This document shows positions 51,301-60,049 of a stretch of 64,000 nucleotides of DNA, one piece after another. The stretch is from positions 310,001 through 374,000 of the forward strand of contig NZ_RBCJ01000001.1 in the NCBI RefSeq assembly GCF_003626755.1, in the 5' to 3' direction. Position numbers and translations under genes: made by a program. How positions within the stretch are numbered: position 1 is the first letter of the stretch; each line of letters starts with the position of its first letter. Below the pieces are notes generated by a model, which did not search any database, was not told the origin of the DNA, and saw only the letters and a program-made list of their open reading frames with translations. Source of the stretch: Ulvibacterium marinum. GTDB taxonomy: Bacteria; Bacteroidota; Bacteroidia; Flavobacteriales; Flavobacteriaceae.

Positions 51301-52678
51301 GGCGGCCTTAGGTTTTTTGCCGATGGCCGTATCCACCAGTGCCGGGGCCGAGGTACAACGGCCTTTGGCCACCGTGGTCATTGGGGGTCTGGTTACGGCC
51401 ACTTTATTGACCTTAGTGGTCCTACCTGTACTTTATATCATTTTTGACAATCCTAAAAAAAGGTTGCCAAAAAAATGGATGAAGAAAAATAAAGCAATCC
51501 CCGTATTGCTCTTCGGATTCCTACTCACTCCAATGACAAAAGCACAGGAACAACCGTTAGTCTTAGAGGAATTAATGTCTATCGCCCTGGAAAATAATTC
51601 AGGTCTAAAAGCGGCTAAGTTAAGTGTAGACCAATCTGATGCTTTGATATCCAGTGCTTTCGATTTTGATAAGATCGAGGTCTATTATCAATATGACGAA
51701 AACAACCTCACCTTAACGAACGAACCTCTTCGTGTTTTTGGGATACAGCAAGATTTTCTGTTCCCAACAGTATATTTTGCGAAAAAGCGACGGAACGAGG
51801 CTAAGGCCCTAATGGCGGACAACAATTACGAGATAGCACAAAAAGCGATAAAACGAGAAGTGATCGCGGCATATTACACCTATTTATATGCAGAGGAAAG
51901 AGAGGCTATTTTTAAACGATTGGACAGCCTTTACCGCAATTCTTCCCGAATGGCCCAACGGCGTTTTGAACTGGGGGAGACCAATTACTTGGAGAAAATC
52001 ACGGCACAATCCAAAAAACGGCAGATGGGTATTCGTCTGGAAAATGCTGTCCAGGAAATTGCCATGGCACGTACCAATTTGATGAAAATTGCTCAGGTAG
52101 ACACCTTGCCCCCTATCGCCAAAATACCCATGAACCAAGTTGTTTTGCTTTCCCCCCAACTTGTGCAAAGTCCGGAGCTAAAGTTTTATGAAAGCAATGT
52201 GGCCTTAATGCAGGCGGAACGTAGCTTGGCCAAACAACAATTGTTGCCGGACATAGGCCTTAATTACTTTCAGGGTACCGCACCGAATTTTAGCGGTACG
52301 CTGCACGGGTATCAATTAGGTCTAAAGGTCCCGCTTTTTTTTAGTGGACAATCGTCCCGGATAAAATCTAGTAAGATTGCAGCGGAAATAGCCGAGGAAC
52401 GATCCAAGGACTATAAAATTCGCTTTAGTGCTCGTTATGACGAACTCATGGCCCAATATCGTGCACATAAAAAGGCTCTTGAGTATTATGAACAGGAAGG
52501 GAACCAGCTCTCCGAGGAACTTTTAAAGACGGCGGAATTGAGCTTCAAAAATGGGGAAATCGATTTTTTCCAATATATCCTAAGCCTTGAAAATGCCTAT
52601 GAGATACAGTTGGACTACTTGGATAATCTTAACCGGTTTAACCAAACGGTCATCGAACTTAATTATCTAAACCTTTAA
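48341..52678 (+). CDS. CzcA/CusA heavy-metal RND pump fused to a TolC-like outer-membrane channel
   Basis: 1445 residues. Residues 1 to about 1045 are a full HME-RND transporter: SRIIKLSIHNKFIVLLF start, TM4 with DFGIIIDGAVIIVEF (the HME signature D..D..E), two large periplasmic loops and a twelfth helix ending VVLPVLYIIFDN. A linker and a second signal-like segment (about 1050-1068) lead into an outer-membrane factor domain (about 1075-1445) with the coiled helices typical of TolC/CusC. Pump and channel are thus one chain, an arrangement typical of Flavobacteriia. Metal choice (Zn/Co/Cd or Cu/Ag) cannot be told. Confidence 0.95.
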   Translation: MLSRIIKLSIHNKFIVLLFTLFIICFGLYSLTQIPIGAVPDVTNNQVQVITTSRNLSTQDMEQFITYPVELEMANLPGVREIRSISKFGLSVVTIVFEDDMGTYLPRQLIAEKIKSASEKIPEGFGTPEMGPITTGLGEIYQYILDVKKGYEDHYSVTDLRTIQDWVVKRQLSGIPGVVEVNTWGGFLKQYEVALSTQKLNAMDIDTRDVFTALENNNSVAGSGYIEKTDQAYFIRGEGLVASLTDIGNIVVKIRNGIPVYIKDIAKVGYGSATRFGAITGNGEGEKVLGQVMMLKDANSKKVIDAVKERVATISKTLPDGVYINAFLDRSELIAKTTFTVTENLVLGCLIVIFVVVLLLGNLRSGLVVASVIPLSLFFALSLMYLFGVDANLMSLGAIDFGIIIDGAVIIVEFIAFQITQQRSRLVTLSKVEQQEKRDGITMNSASKMMNSAIFGQLIILIVFIPILSLSGVEGKMFKPMALTFSFALFGAIVLCFTYVPVAAALFLRPSNTSEKNISIRLMNLLHRGYGPIIDWALSSKKWVLGISGGVFVLAGILFSSMGGEFVPTLDEGDFVIQPILKTGTSLEKTVETTTQIEKILLENFPEVAQVVTRIGAAEVPTDPMSMEESDVIIILKPKSEWVSAKTKDGLAEKFKEALAIIAGMEVEFTQPIEMRFNELITGVRADIAIKIFGEDLEILSKKGNEIKELIEDVEGAADISVEKIVGLPQMNVTYDRAKIARYGLNITDLNAMVAMGFAGRSVGNVYEGEKRFELVVRLDKEQRQDIDNLKNLYVDLPSTGKIPLRELADISYQKGAAKISRDDTRRRIVVGINVRNRDLQSVVNDVRRLIDDNLQLPVGYSITYGGQFENLQSAKARLWVAVPIALLLIFILLYFAFRSVKEALLIFSAIPLAAVGGVLLLWLRDMPFSISAGVGFIALFGIAVLNGIVLLEHFKELGQQSFETMEALVKQGTKDRLRAVLLTASAAALGFLPMAVSTSAGAEVQRPLATVVIGGLVTATLLTLVVLPVLYIIFDNPKKRLPKKWMKKNKAIPVLLFGFLLTPMTKAQEQPLVLEELMSIALENNSGLKAAKLSVDQSDALISSAFDFDKIEVYYQYDENNLTLTNEPLRVFGIQQDFLFPTVYFAKKRRNEAKALMADNNYEIAQKAIKREVIAAYYTYLYAEEREAIFKRLDSLYRNSSRMAQRRFELGETNYLEKITAQSKKRQMGIRLENAVQEIAMARTNLMKIAQVDTLPPIAKIPMNQVVLLSPQLVQSPELKFYESNVALMQAERSLAKQQLLPDIGLNYFQGTAPNFSGTLHGYQLGLKVPLFFSGQSSRIKSSKIAAEIAEERSKDYKIRFSARYDELMAQYRAHKKALEYYEQEGNQLSEELLKTAELSFKNGEIDFFQYILSLENAYEIQLDYLDNLNRFNQTVIELNYLNL

Positions 52679-52688
52679 AATTACACCT

Positions 52689-53828
52689 ATGAAACGTTTA
52701 CTCTATACATATCCCATAATCCTATTACTCTTAAATATCTTGGCCTGTGGTGAACGTAAAAATAATACGTCTTCCGAGGTTCACACGGAAACTCCCGTTG
52801 ACGAACTTGTCATTACCCGGGAACAATTTGAGGAAAATGGGATGATATTGAGCCATATGGAGGAAAAAACCTTTCCAATTACCGTAAGCACCAACGGGAT
52901 GATAGATGTTCCCCCGGAGAACAGAGCAGTGATAAGTGCAGTAATGGGGGGTTATATCACAAAAACACCTTTATTGGTTGGGGACAAGGTAAACAAGGGC
53001 CAGCTTTTGGTTACTTTGGAAAATCCTGAATTTATTGCCCTACAGCAAGAATATCTGGAAGTAAAGGAGCAATTGGTCTATCTCAAATCCGAATACGAAA
53101 GGCACAGAATCCTGTTTGATGAAAAGATTTCATCCCAAAAAAACTATTTGAGGACGGAAAGTGAATTTAAAACCGCTAGAGCCCAATATAAGGGGTTACA
53201 AAAACAATTACAACTATTGAATATTTCCCCAATGGAAGTGGAAAATGGCAATATCACTGGTACAGCAACACTATACGCTCCTATTTCGGGAAGCGTCACC
53301 AAGGTTTTGGTATCCAGAGGTGCCTATGTATCTCCTTCCTCTCCCATTTTGGAAATTGTTGACAATGACCATATTCATCTGGAATTGTCCGTTTTTGAAA
53401 AAGACATTATGCAAGTCAAGAAAGGTCAGCCTATATTATTTAGAATTCCCGAAGCTTCGGACAACACCTTTGAAGCCGAAGTATATTTGGTAGGCACTAC
53501 CATTAATGAAAATAGAACCATTCAGGTACATGCACATTTAAAAAATGAAAAGGAGAACAGGTTTCTGACCGGCATGTTTGTGGAAGCGGACATTGTAACA
53601 GATCAACTACAGACCCTTGCCCTGCCCTCTGAGGCTGTTGTAACTATTGATGACAAAGCCTATGTACTTCTCCTTGTTTCCGAAAATGACGGCAATTATC
53701 AATTCAGGAAACTGGAAGTACAAACCGGGCAAACCCATGGGAATTATACCGCTATTGGGAATGTGGAGAAATTGGATTCCAACAATCGGTTTTTGACTAA
53801 AGGTGCTTTTGGGTTGATTGAGGAATGA
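52689..53828 (+). CDS. CzcB/CusB-type periplasmic adaptor (lipoprotein)
   Basis: 379 residues; lipobox LNILACG (Cys near 20). Membrane-fusion protein domains in order: barrel-sandwich hybrid (MGGYITKTPLLVGDKVNKGQLLVTLENPE), a helical hairpin (about 115-165), lipoyl return (TLYAPISGSVTKVLVSRGAYV) and beta-barrel (HIHLELSVFEKDIMQVKKGQ). It links pump and channel in the efflux complex. Ten bp after the pump gene, so one operon. Confidence 0.95.
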   Translation: MKRLLYTYPIILLLLNILACGERKNNTSSEVHTETPVDELVITREQFEENGMILSHMEEKTFPITVSTNGMIDVPPENRAVISAVMGGYITKTPLLVGDKVNKGQLLVTLENPEFIALQQEYLEVKEQLVYLKSEYERHRILFDEKISSQKNYLRTESEFKTARAQYKGLQKQLQLLNISPMEVENGNITGTATLYAPISGSVTKVLVSRGAYVSPSSPILEIVDNDHIHLELSVFEKDIMQVKKGQPILFRIPEASDNTFEAEVYLVGTTINENRTIQVHAHLKNEKENRFLTGMFVEADIVTDQLQTLALPSEAVVTIDDKAYVLLLVSENDGNYQFRKLEVQTGQTHGNYTAIGNVEKLDSNNRFLTKGAFGLIEE

Positions 53829-53832
53829 GGTT

Positions 53833-54654
53833 TTATCCCAATCCTACGTCCAAGGTCATCATAATGATGAACCCTCCTATAAATCCCATAGTGGCAATAT
53901 CGGTATACTTGTCCTGTTGCGTTTCAGGAATTACCTCCTCAACAACAACGAATATCATGGCCCCCGCCGCGAAGGAAAGGGCATAGGGTAAGATGGGCTG
54001 GAAGGTCAATACCGCCCACGCCCCCAAAACCCCGGCTATAGGCTCAACAATCGCTGAGGCCTGACCATAAAGAAAACTTTTATAGCGACTTAGGCCTTGC
54101 CGACGCAATGGCATGGCCACGGCAAAACCTTCTGGAAAGTTCTGTAACCCTATACCTAGTGCAAGGGCCACCGCTCCTCCGATACTTGCTCCTTCAAAAC
54201 CAGCGGCAACACCTCCAAAAAGAACCCCGACGGCCAAACCCTCGGGAATGTTGTGCAAAGTAATCGCCAAGGTGAGCAAGGTAGTCCGGTGCCAAGGGGT
54301 CTTAACGCCCTCGGCTTCACTTTCCTTAAAATTTATGTGCAAATGGGGCAATATTTTATCCAATCCATAAATAAAAATGGCCCCTAATAAAAAACCAATG
54401 GCCGCGGGAACCACTTTTACAAAACCCTCGCCTGGGCTCATCTCTATCCCAGGTGCCAAAAGACTCCAAAAACTCGCCGCCACCATGACCCCACCTGTGA
54501 AGCCGAGCATGCCGTCCAAAAGAGCCCTGTTCATTCCTTTAAACAAAAATACCAAGGCGGCACCAGCCGCGGTAAGCCCCCACGTAAAAAGCGTAGCATA
54601 AAGAGCGGCTAAAATTGGGTTTATAGATTCAAAATAATCGATTACTTGTTGCAT
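53833..54654 (-). CDS. ZIP-family metal transporter
   Basis: 273 residues, eight predicted membrane helices. ZIP signatures in the fourth and fifth helices: LHNIPEGLAVGV and LQNFPEGFAVAM, plus a charged FKESEAEGV loop. Imports Zn2+, Fe2+ or Mn2+. Its start is 2 bp downstream of a DtxR-type regulator stop on the same strand, so the two form an operon; convergent with the efflux operon. Confidence 0.95.
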   Translation of the reverse strand: MQQVIDYFESINPILAALYATLFTWGLTAAGAALVFLFKGMNRALLDGMLGFTGGVMVAASFWSLLAPGIEMSPGEGFVKVVPAAIGFLLGAIFIYGLDKILPHLHINFKESEAEGVKTPWHRTTLLTLAITLHNIPEGLAVGVLFGGVAAGFEGASIGGAVALALGIGLQNFPEGFAVAMPLRRQGLSRYKSFLYGQASAIVEPIAGVLGAWAVLTFQPILPYALSFAAGAMIFVVVEEVIPETQQDKYTDIATMGFIGGFIIMMTLDVGLG

Positions 54655-54656
54655 GG

Positions 54657-55313
54657 CTATTCCGTAATTTTAAGATAGAGGTTGGCTGCAATTTGCTCGG
54701 AAATATGAATATCCTTACCCTTTATTTTTAGGTGCAACGAACCATCAAATTCTTCCTTGTCCAAAACTTGTATAGCATCGCCCAGGGCAATACTGTTCTT
54801 ATCCAAAAACTTTAAAAAGGGCGGTGTAGAATCTTTTACTCCCACACATATCCCTTCCGCACCGATGGGTACTTCGCTCAACAATTTTTTGACCGCCTTT
54901 TTGAATTCGCCTTCCTTTGAAGGTATGGGGTCACCATGGGGGTCTACTTGCGGGTATCCTAAATGTTTATCCAACCGGTCGACCAGTTTTTCGCTTTTTA
55001 CATGTTCCAACTGCTCTGCTACTTCGTGTACCTCATCCCATGAAAAGTCTAGCTTTTCTACTAAAAACACCTCCCAAAGGCGATGTTTTCGAACCAAGGT
55101 CAACGCCGTTTTGGTGCCAAATTCGGTTAAGGACACCCCTTTATATTTTTTGTAGTTGACCAATCCCTTTTCAGAAAGTTTTTTGATCATATCCGTTACG
55201 GAAGAAGGTTTGGTCTCCATTTGTTCAGCTATGGCATTGGTAGAAACACTTGTACGTTCCCCTTTACCTAGATGATAAATGGCCTTAATGTAATCTTCTT
55301 CTGAAAGTGTCAC
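54657..55313 (-). CDS. DtxR/MntR-family metal-dependent regulator
   Basis: 218 residues. N-terminal winged helix (SEEDYIKAIYHLGKGERTSVSTNAIAEQM), dimerisation helix with metal-ligand positions (HRLWEVFLVEKLDFSWDEVHEVAEQLEHV, two His and several Glu), C-terminal SH3-like FeoA domain (GDAIQVLDKEEFDGSLHLKIKGKDIHI). Fe2+/Mn2+-activated repressor. It is co-transcribed with the ZIP gene and divergent from a TonB receptor gene, with a palindromic operator candidate between them. Confidence 0.94.
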   Translation of the reverse strand: MTLSEEDYIKAIYHLGKGERTSVSTNAIAEQMETKPSSVTDMIKKLSEKGLVNYKKYKGVSLTEFGTKTALTLVRKHRLWEVFLVEKLDFSWDEVHEVAEQLEHVKSEKLVDRLDKHLGYPQVDPHGDPIPSKEGEFKKAVKKLLSEVPIGAEGICVGVKDSTPPFLKFLDKNSIALGDAIQVLDKEEFDGSLHLKIKGKDIHISEQIAANLYLKITE

Positions 55314-55361
55314 TTAAATTTCATTTTATGCAAAAATACATTTTTATATGTAAAAACAAAT

Positions 55362-55379
55362 TTTTAGATTTGTCTAAAA
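55362..55379. promoter_or_regulatory. palindromic operator candidate TTTTAGA-N4-TCTAAAA
   Basis: Perfect 7-4-7 inverted repeat in the 77-bp gap between the DtxR-type gene and the TonB receptor gene. DtxR/MntR regulators bind palindromes of this size. A second, weaker one (TTTTTATATGTAAAAA, 55341-55356) lies beside it. Confidence 0.6.
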
Positions 55380-55390
55380 TATAATTTATA

Positions 55391-57682
55391 GTGGCAAAAA
55401 TCAAATACAATTATACACTATCCTGGTCTTTCTTTATTCTTTGCACACTTTGTGTGTATGGACAGAAGGCCGTTCTAACCGGTTCGGTAAGTTCCAATGG
55501 AGAAGCTGTTCCTTTGGTCAATGTTTATCTGGAGAATACTATATTGGGAACATCTACGGACGAAATGGGTTCCTATACATTGAAAAACATACCCCCTGGG
55601 AATTATACGTTAAGAGCCACCGTTATAGGATACCTACCTTTCACTAAACAGGTTTCATTATCTGCAAATGAAAACAAAATCTTTCGGATAACGTTAACCC
55701 CATCCTCGGAACAGTTGGATGAAATGGTAGTTACAGGTACTCTAAAACCGGTAAGTCGATTGGAAAGCCCGGTACCTGTGGAAGTGTATAGCCCTACGTT
55801 TCTGAAAAAAAATCCAACAGCCAGTATTTTCGAGGCTTTGCAAAATGTAAACGGGGTTCGCCCACAGATAAATTGTAATGTTTGTAATACAGGGGATATC
55901 CACATTAATGGTTTGGAAGGTCCCTACACCCTTGTCTTGATCGATGGCATGCCCATAGTAAGTGGATTGGGCACGGTATACGGACTTTCTGGAATTCCCA
56001 ATTCGCTCATTGACCAAATAGAAATCGTTAAGGGTCCTGCCTCAAGTTTATATGGCAGCGAGGCGGTTGGCGGGCTCATAAATGTTATTACGAAAAACAC
56101 CTTGGAAGCACCCGACTTTTTTGCAGATGGTTTTGCAACCGGTTGGGGCGAGTATAATCTGGATGTAGGTGCCAAAATTGAGTTCGGTACCAAAACTGAT
56201 ATGCTCTTAGGCATTAATTACTTCAATTATGATACCCCGGTCGATAACAACGGTGATAATTTTACGGATCTCACCCTTCAAGATCGTATCTCCATTTTTC
56301 AAAAATGGAATTTCAGACGCCCGGAAAACCGTATTCTTTCCCTTGCCGGTCGCTTTTTTTATGAAGACCGTTGGGGCGGTGAAATGCAGTGGACACCGGA
56401 ATTTCGCGGTGGCGATGAAATCTATGGTGAAAGCATCTATACACGTAGGTGGGAGGTTTTAGGCAAATATCAGCTGCCTTTTAAAGAAAAGTTATTGCTA
56501 TCGTTCTCCTACAACGATCACAACCAAAACTCCGTGTACGGAGACATTCCTTATTTGGCCGATCAGCGCATCGGTTTCTCCCAGCTAACATGGGACAAGG
56601 CCGTTGGAAAACACGATTTATTATTCGGAAGTGCCATTCGCTACAATTACTATGATGACAATACTCCTGCTACGGCCAACTTGCGAAATAATGAACCGGA
56701 TGAAGTCTTTATTCCAAGTCTATTTGCCCAGGACGAAATTCAATTGGCACAAAAACACAATCTTCTTCTCGGTCTTCGCTACGATTATGATAGCAGGCAT
56801 GGGAATATCCTAACTCCAAGAGCTGCCTATAAATGGAAGTTGGGCGACAATGATATCCTACGCTTTAATACGGGAACGGGGTTTCGGGTCGTAAATTTGT
56901 TTACGGAAGATCATGCAGCCTTAACGGGAGCCCGAGAGGTAATCATTGCGGAAGAATTGAGACCGGAACGTTCCGTCAATTTCAATTTGAACTACATGAA
57001 AAAGATTTATGCGGACAATGGGACATTTGTAGGTTTGGATGCCTCAGTATTCTATACGTACTTCAGCAATGTTATCCTTCCAGATTATGATACAGATCCC
57101 AATCAGATTATTTATGACAATTTGGATGGCAAGTCCGTTTCCCAAGGTATAAGCGCAAATGTGGATGTGGTTTTCCCCATAGGTCTTAAAGTGCTCATCG
57201 GCGCCACCTTGCAAGATGTGAGCAATACCGAGAACGGTATTACCCAAAGGCAAATCCTGACGGAAAGTTATACAGGTACCTGGAACGTTTCCTATGATTT
57301 TCGATCACTTCATCTAAGTGTAGACTATACCGGAAACTTATACGGTCCCATGCGCTTACCCCTGTTGGGCGATTTGGACCCTAGACAGGAGTTTTCCCCA
57401 ACTTGGAGTATCCAAAATGTTCAATTCACCTACAAGGGGTTGAAAGATTTTGAGATCTACGGGGGTATCAAAAACTTATTGGACTGGACCCCCAATCGGG
57501 GCAACCCCTTTATTATTGCTCGGGCAAACGATCCTTTTGACAGAAACGTAACCTTTGATGGCAATGGCGATGTGGTAGCCACTGCGGACAACCCCAATGC
57601 ATTGACTTTTGATCCTACCTATGTCTATGGGCCCAATCAAGGTATTCGGGGATTTTTTGGAATGCGCTATCGATTGGATTGA
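55391..57682 (+). CDS. TonB-dependent outer-membrane receptor
   Basis: 763 residues from a GTG start. Signal peptide, then a CarboxypepD_reg-like domain (about 26-110), plug (about 118-230; LDEMVVTGTLKPVSRLESPV, INGLEGPYTLVLIDGMPIV, ASSLYGSEAVGGLINVITK) and a 22-strand barrel to the C-terminus, which ends in FGMRYRLD. Size and neighbours (DtxR regulator, ZIP transporter) suggest uptake of a metal or metallophore; it is divergent from the regulator gene. Confidence 0.95.
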   Translation: MAKIKYNYTLSWSFFILCTLCVYGQKAVLTGSVSSNGEAVPLVNVYLENTILGTSTDEMGSYTLKNIPPGNYTLRATVIGYLPFTKQVSLSANENKIFRITLTPSSEQLDEMVVTGTLKPVSRLESPVPVEVYSPTFLKKNPTASIFEALQNVNGVRPQINCNVCNTGDIHINGLEGPYTLVLIDGMPIVSGLGTVYGLSGIPNSLIDQIEIVKGPASSLYGSEAVGGLINVITKNTLEAPDFFADGFATGWGEYNLDVGAKIEFGTKTDMLLGINYFNYDTPVDNNGDNFTDLTLQDRISIFQKWNFRRPENRILSLAGRFFYEDRWGGEMQWTPEFRGGDEIYGESIYTRRWEVLGKYQLPFKEKLLLSFSYNDHNQNSVYGDIPYLADQRIGFSQLTWDKAVGKHDLLFGSAIRYNYYDDNTPATANLRNNEPDEVFIPSLFAQDEIQLAQKHNLLLGLRYDYDSRHGNILTPRAAYKWKLGDNDILRFNTGTGFRVVNLFTEDHAALTGAREVIIAEELRPERSVNFNLNYMKKIYADNGTFVGLDASVFYTYFSNVILPDYDTDPNQIIYDNLDGKSVSQGISANVDVVFPIGLKVLIGATLQDVSNTENGITQRQILTESYTGTWNVSYDFRSLHLSVDYTGNLYGPMRLPLLGDLDPRQEFSPTWSIQNVQFTYKGLKDFEIYGGIKNLLDWTPNRGNPFIIARANDPFDRNVTFDGNGDVVATADNPNALTFDPTYVYGPNQGIRGFFGMRYRLD

Positions 57683-57777
57683 TGACCGCAAACCCAACAT
57701 TCGTTTGAAAAAGCTTAAGGAGTCCTTGCATTGGAATACAATCTATATTCCCTACTTTTAAAGGCAAGATTTGGCAT

Positions 57778-58932
57778 TTGCAAAACGATAGCACACCATA
57801 TGACTATATCATTATTGGAGCGGGAGCTGCAGGTCTCATGCTCGCCGAGGCTATGGGGAAAGACACTTTTTTCCAGGACAAATCAATTTTATTGTTGGAC
57901 AAGGATGCCAAAAAAACCAACGACCGTACCTGGTGTTTTTGGGAAAAGGGAGCTGGACGTTTCGATGATATTGTACACAAAACTTGGACCCATATTTACT
58001 TCGCCGGTCAACAATTTTCCCAAAAGTTCCCTATCGCACCCTATTCCTATAAAATGCTTAGGGGTATTGATTTTTACACTACCTATCTGAATCGGATTTC
58101 AAGCTGTTCCAATATTACATTTAGACAAGAAAAAGTGTCCATCATCAAGGAGGATTCCAGTACCGTTACCGTTGTTACAGAAAAATCGGAATACAAAGGG
58201 AAGCAGGTTTTCAACAGTATATTTGACTACCAAATGACTGCTGGCCAAAAAAAATATCCTGTGCTCCAACAACATTTCCTTGGATGGTTCGTAAAAACTG
58301 CTCGTCCTATTTTTGATATAGATCAGGCTACTTATATGGATTTTTCGGTTCCGCAAAAAGGGAATACCCGATTTATGTACGTTCTCCCCTTCTCCAAAAC
58401 GGAAGCTTTAGTGGAGTACACTTTATTCTCGGAGGATTTACTTTCCGAGGATGAATATGAAGTCGCCATAGAACACTACCTTGAACAAAAGCTTAAGAGC
58501 ACGGATTTTGAGATTACGGAAACGGAAAAAGGCAGCATTCCCATGACCTGTTATGATTTTAGTGAACACAATACCCTAAAGACATACTATATCGGCACGG
58601 CGGGCGGATGGGCCAAACCCAGTACGGGTTATACCTTTATGAGTACGTCTAAAAAGATTCCTATCCTAGTGGAATTCCTAAAAACCGGTAAGCCCTTGAT
58701 CGACTTGAGTTTTAAGAACCGATTTTGGTATTATGATCTGCTGTTTCTGGATGTACTAAAGAAAAATAATGCCATTGGGTTTGAGGTATTCGAAGCTCTC
58801 TTCAAAAATAGAACGCCCCAACAGGTCTTTAAGTTCCTGGATGAGGAAACCAATTTTTGGGAAGACTTGGGGAATATTTGGGGAAGTCCAAAAATTCCCT
58901 TTACCAAGGCACTGCTTAAGCGATTGTTCTAG
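57778..58932 (+). CDS. crtY: lycopene cyclase family protein (CrtY-like)
   Basis: 384 residues with a TTG start (no ATG in this frame nearby). FAD/NAD-binding fold: YDYIIIGAGAAGLMLAEAM, then the cyclase-typical NDRTWCFWEK, FNSIFDYQM and MTCYDF, GTAGGWAKPSTGYTFM blocks. It forms the beta-ionone rings of beta-carotene, precursor of zeaxanthin. Its stop shares the CTAG palindrome with the convergent polyprenyl synthase stop. Confidence 0.9.
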   Translation: MQNDSTPYDYIIIGAGAAGLMLAEAMGKDTFFQDKSILLLDKDAKKTNDRTWCFWEKGAGRFDDIVHKTWTHIYFAGQQFSQKFPIAPYSYKMLRGIDFYTTYLNRISSCSNITFRQEKVSIIKEDSSTVTVVTEKSEYKGKQVFNSIFDYQMTAGQKKYPVLQQHFLGWFVKTARPIFDIDQATYMDFSVPQKGNTRFMYVLPFSKTEALVEYTLFSEDLLSEDEYEVAIEHYLEQKLKSTDFEITETEKGSIPMTCYDFSEHNTLKTYYIGTAGGWAKPSTGYTFMSTSKKIPILVEFLKTGKPLIDLSFKNRFWYYDLLFLDVLKKNNAIGFEVFEALFKNRTPQQVFKFLDEETNFWEDLGNIWGSPKIPFTKALLKRLF

Positions 58933-59903
58933 ACCTTCCGCCGCATCAAGTTTTCACCAAATTCTTGTAATGGGGCCTTTTTATCGGCAGAAATATCTAA
59001 CTTTTTCAAACTATCAAAAGCCTTTTGGGTATAATGACCTATTTCCGCCTCCGTACTTTTCGCCGCTCCGGTATCCGTGAAAATATCCTTAATGGAATTG
59101 ATTTTGGCCGATGGGTCTTCGGGTTTAATGGAGTATAAGTCCAATAGCTCTTTTTTTTGTTCGGGCGTACCCAAATCCAATGCTTTGAGGTATAAGAAGG
59201 TTTTTTTGTTTTCGATGATATCACCGCCAACTTGCTTGCCAAAGGTCTCCGAATCACCAAAAGCATCTAAAAAATCGTCCTTTATTTGAAAGGCGATACC
59301 CAGATTAAGCCCAAAATCATAAACCGCATCCTGGGCATCCGCGGGAGCTTCGGCCACGATAGCACCCATTTTCAAAGTTGCCGCCACCAATACCGCCGTC
59401 TTATACTCTATCATCTTTAAGTATTCGGAAATGGTTACGTCCTCTCTCTCCTCGAAATCCATATCATATTGCTGGCCTTCACATACTTCCAATGCCGTTT
59501 TACTAAAAAGTTTTGCTAAATTCCGGAACATAGGATCCTCGTAATTTTCAAATAACTGGTAAGCCACAATGAGCATGGCATCACCCGACAAGATTCCGGT
59601 GTTTACATTCCATTTTTCATGTACCGAGGGTTTACCCCTTCGCAACGGGGCCCGGTCCATGATATCATCATGCACCAATGAAAAATTATGAAAAACTTCA
59701 ACAGAAAGAGCGGCATCCAATGCCTTTTTATAATCAACTCCAAAGATTTCAGCAGTCATGAGCACCAATACAGGTCGCAAACGTTTCCCCTCCAAATTCA
59801 GAATATAGGTAATAGGTTCATATAGGTTTCTGGGTTCCTGAGCCTTTACTCTCTTTTCTAAATACGAAATGAACTCGGAACGATAGAATTCTATGGATTG
59901 CAT
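58929..59903 (-). CDS. polyprenyl synthetase (probable geranylgeranyl diphosphate synthase)
   Basis: 324 residues from ATG 59903 (MQSIEFYRSEF); 44 upstream codons are not family-like. Both aspartate-rich motifs are visible: SLVHDDIMDRAPLRRGKPSV (first DDxxD type) and FQIKDDFLDAFGD (second). Condenses isopentenyl units to C15-C20 diphosphates; next to the lycopene cyclase it probably supplies carotenoid precursor. Convergent with crtY and overlapping by 4 bp. Confidence 0.9.
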   Translation of the reverse strand: MQSIEFYRSEFISYLEKRVKAQEPRNLYEPITYILNLEGKRLRPVLVLMTAEIFGVDYKKALDAALSVEVFHNFSLVHDDIMDRAPLRRGKPSVHEKWNVNTGILSGDAMLIVAYQLFENYEDPMFRNLAKLFSKTALEVCEGQQYDMDFEEREDVTISEYLKMIEYKTAVLVAATLKMGAIVAEAPADAQDAVYDFGLNLGIAFQIKDDFLDAFGDSETFGKQVGGDIIENKKTFLYLKALDLGTPEQKKELLDLYSIKPEDPSAKINSIKDIFTDTGAAKSTEAEIGHYTQKAFDSLKKLDISADKKAPLQEFGENLMRRKV

Positions 59904-60049
59904 TGTAACAAATTTCTCCAAAAATACACCTATTGCCAACATCTTGAGCGGTGCACAGTGGAAATAGTAATGGATTAAGTGAAATAAAGTGCAATAGATT
60001 TGAAAACCTTCGTCTATATAATTGAAGTTTTCCAATAACTCACTTTTGA

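Noticed and set aside
57731-58090. 119-codon frame starting before crtY
   Set aside because: Overlaps the FAD-binding start of crtY in another frame and has no recognisable protein features.
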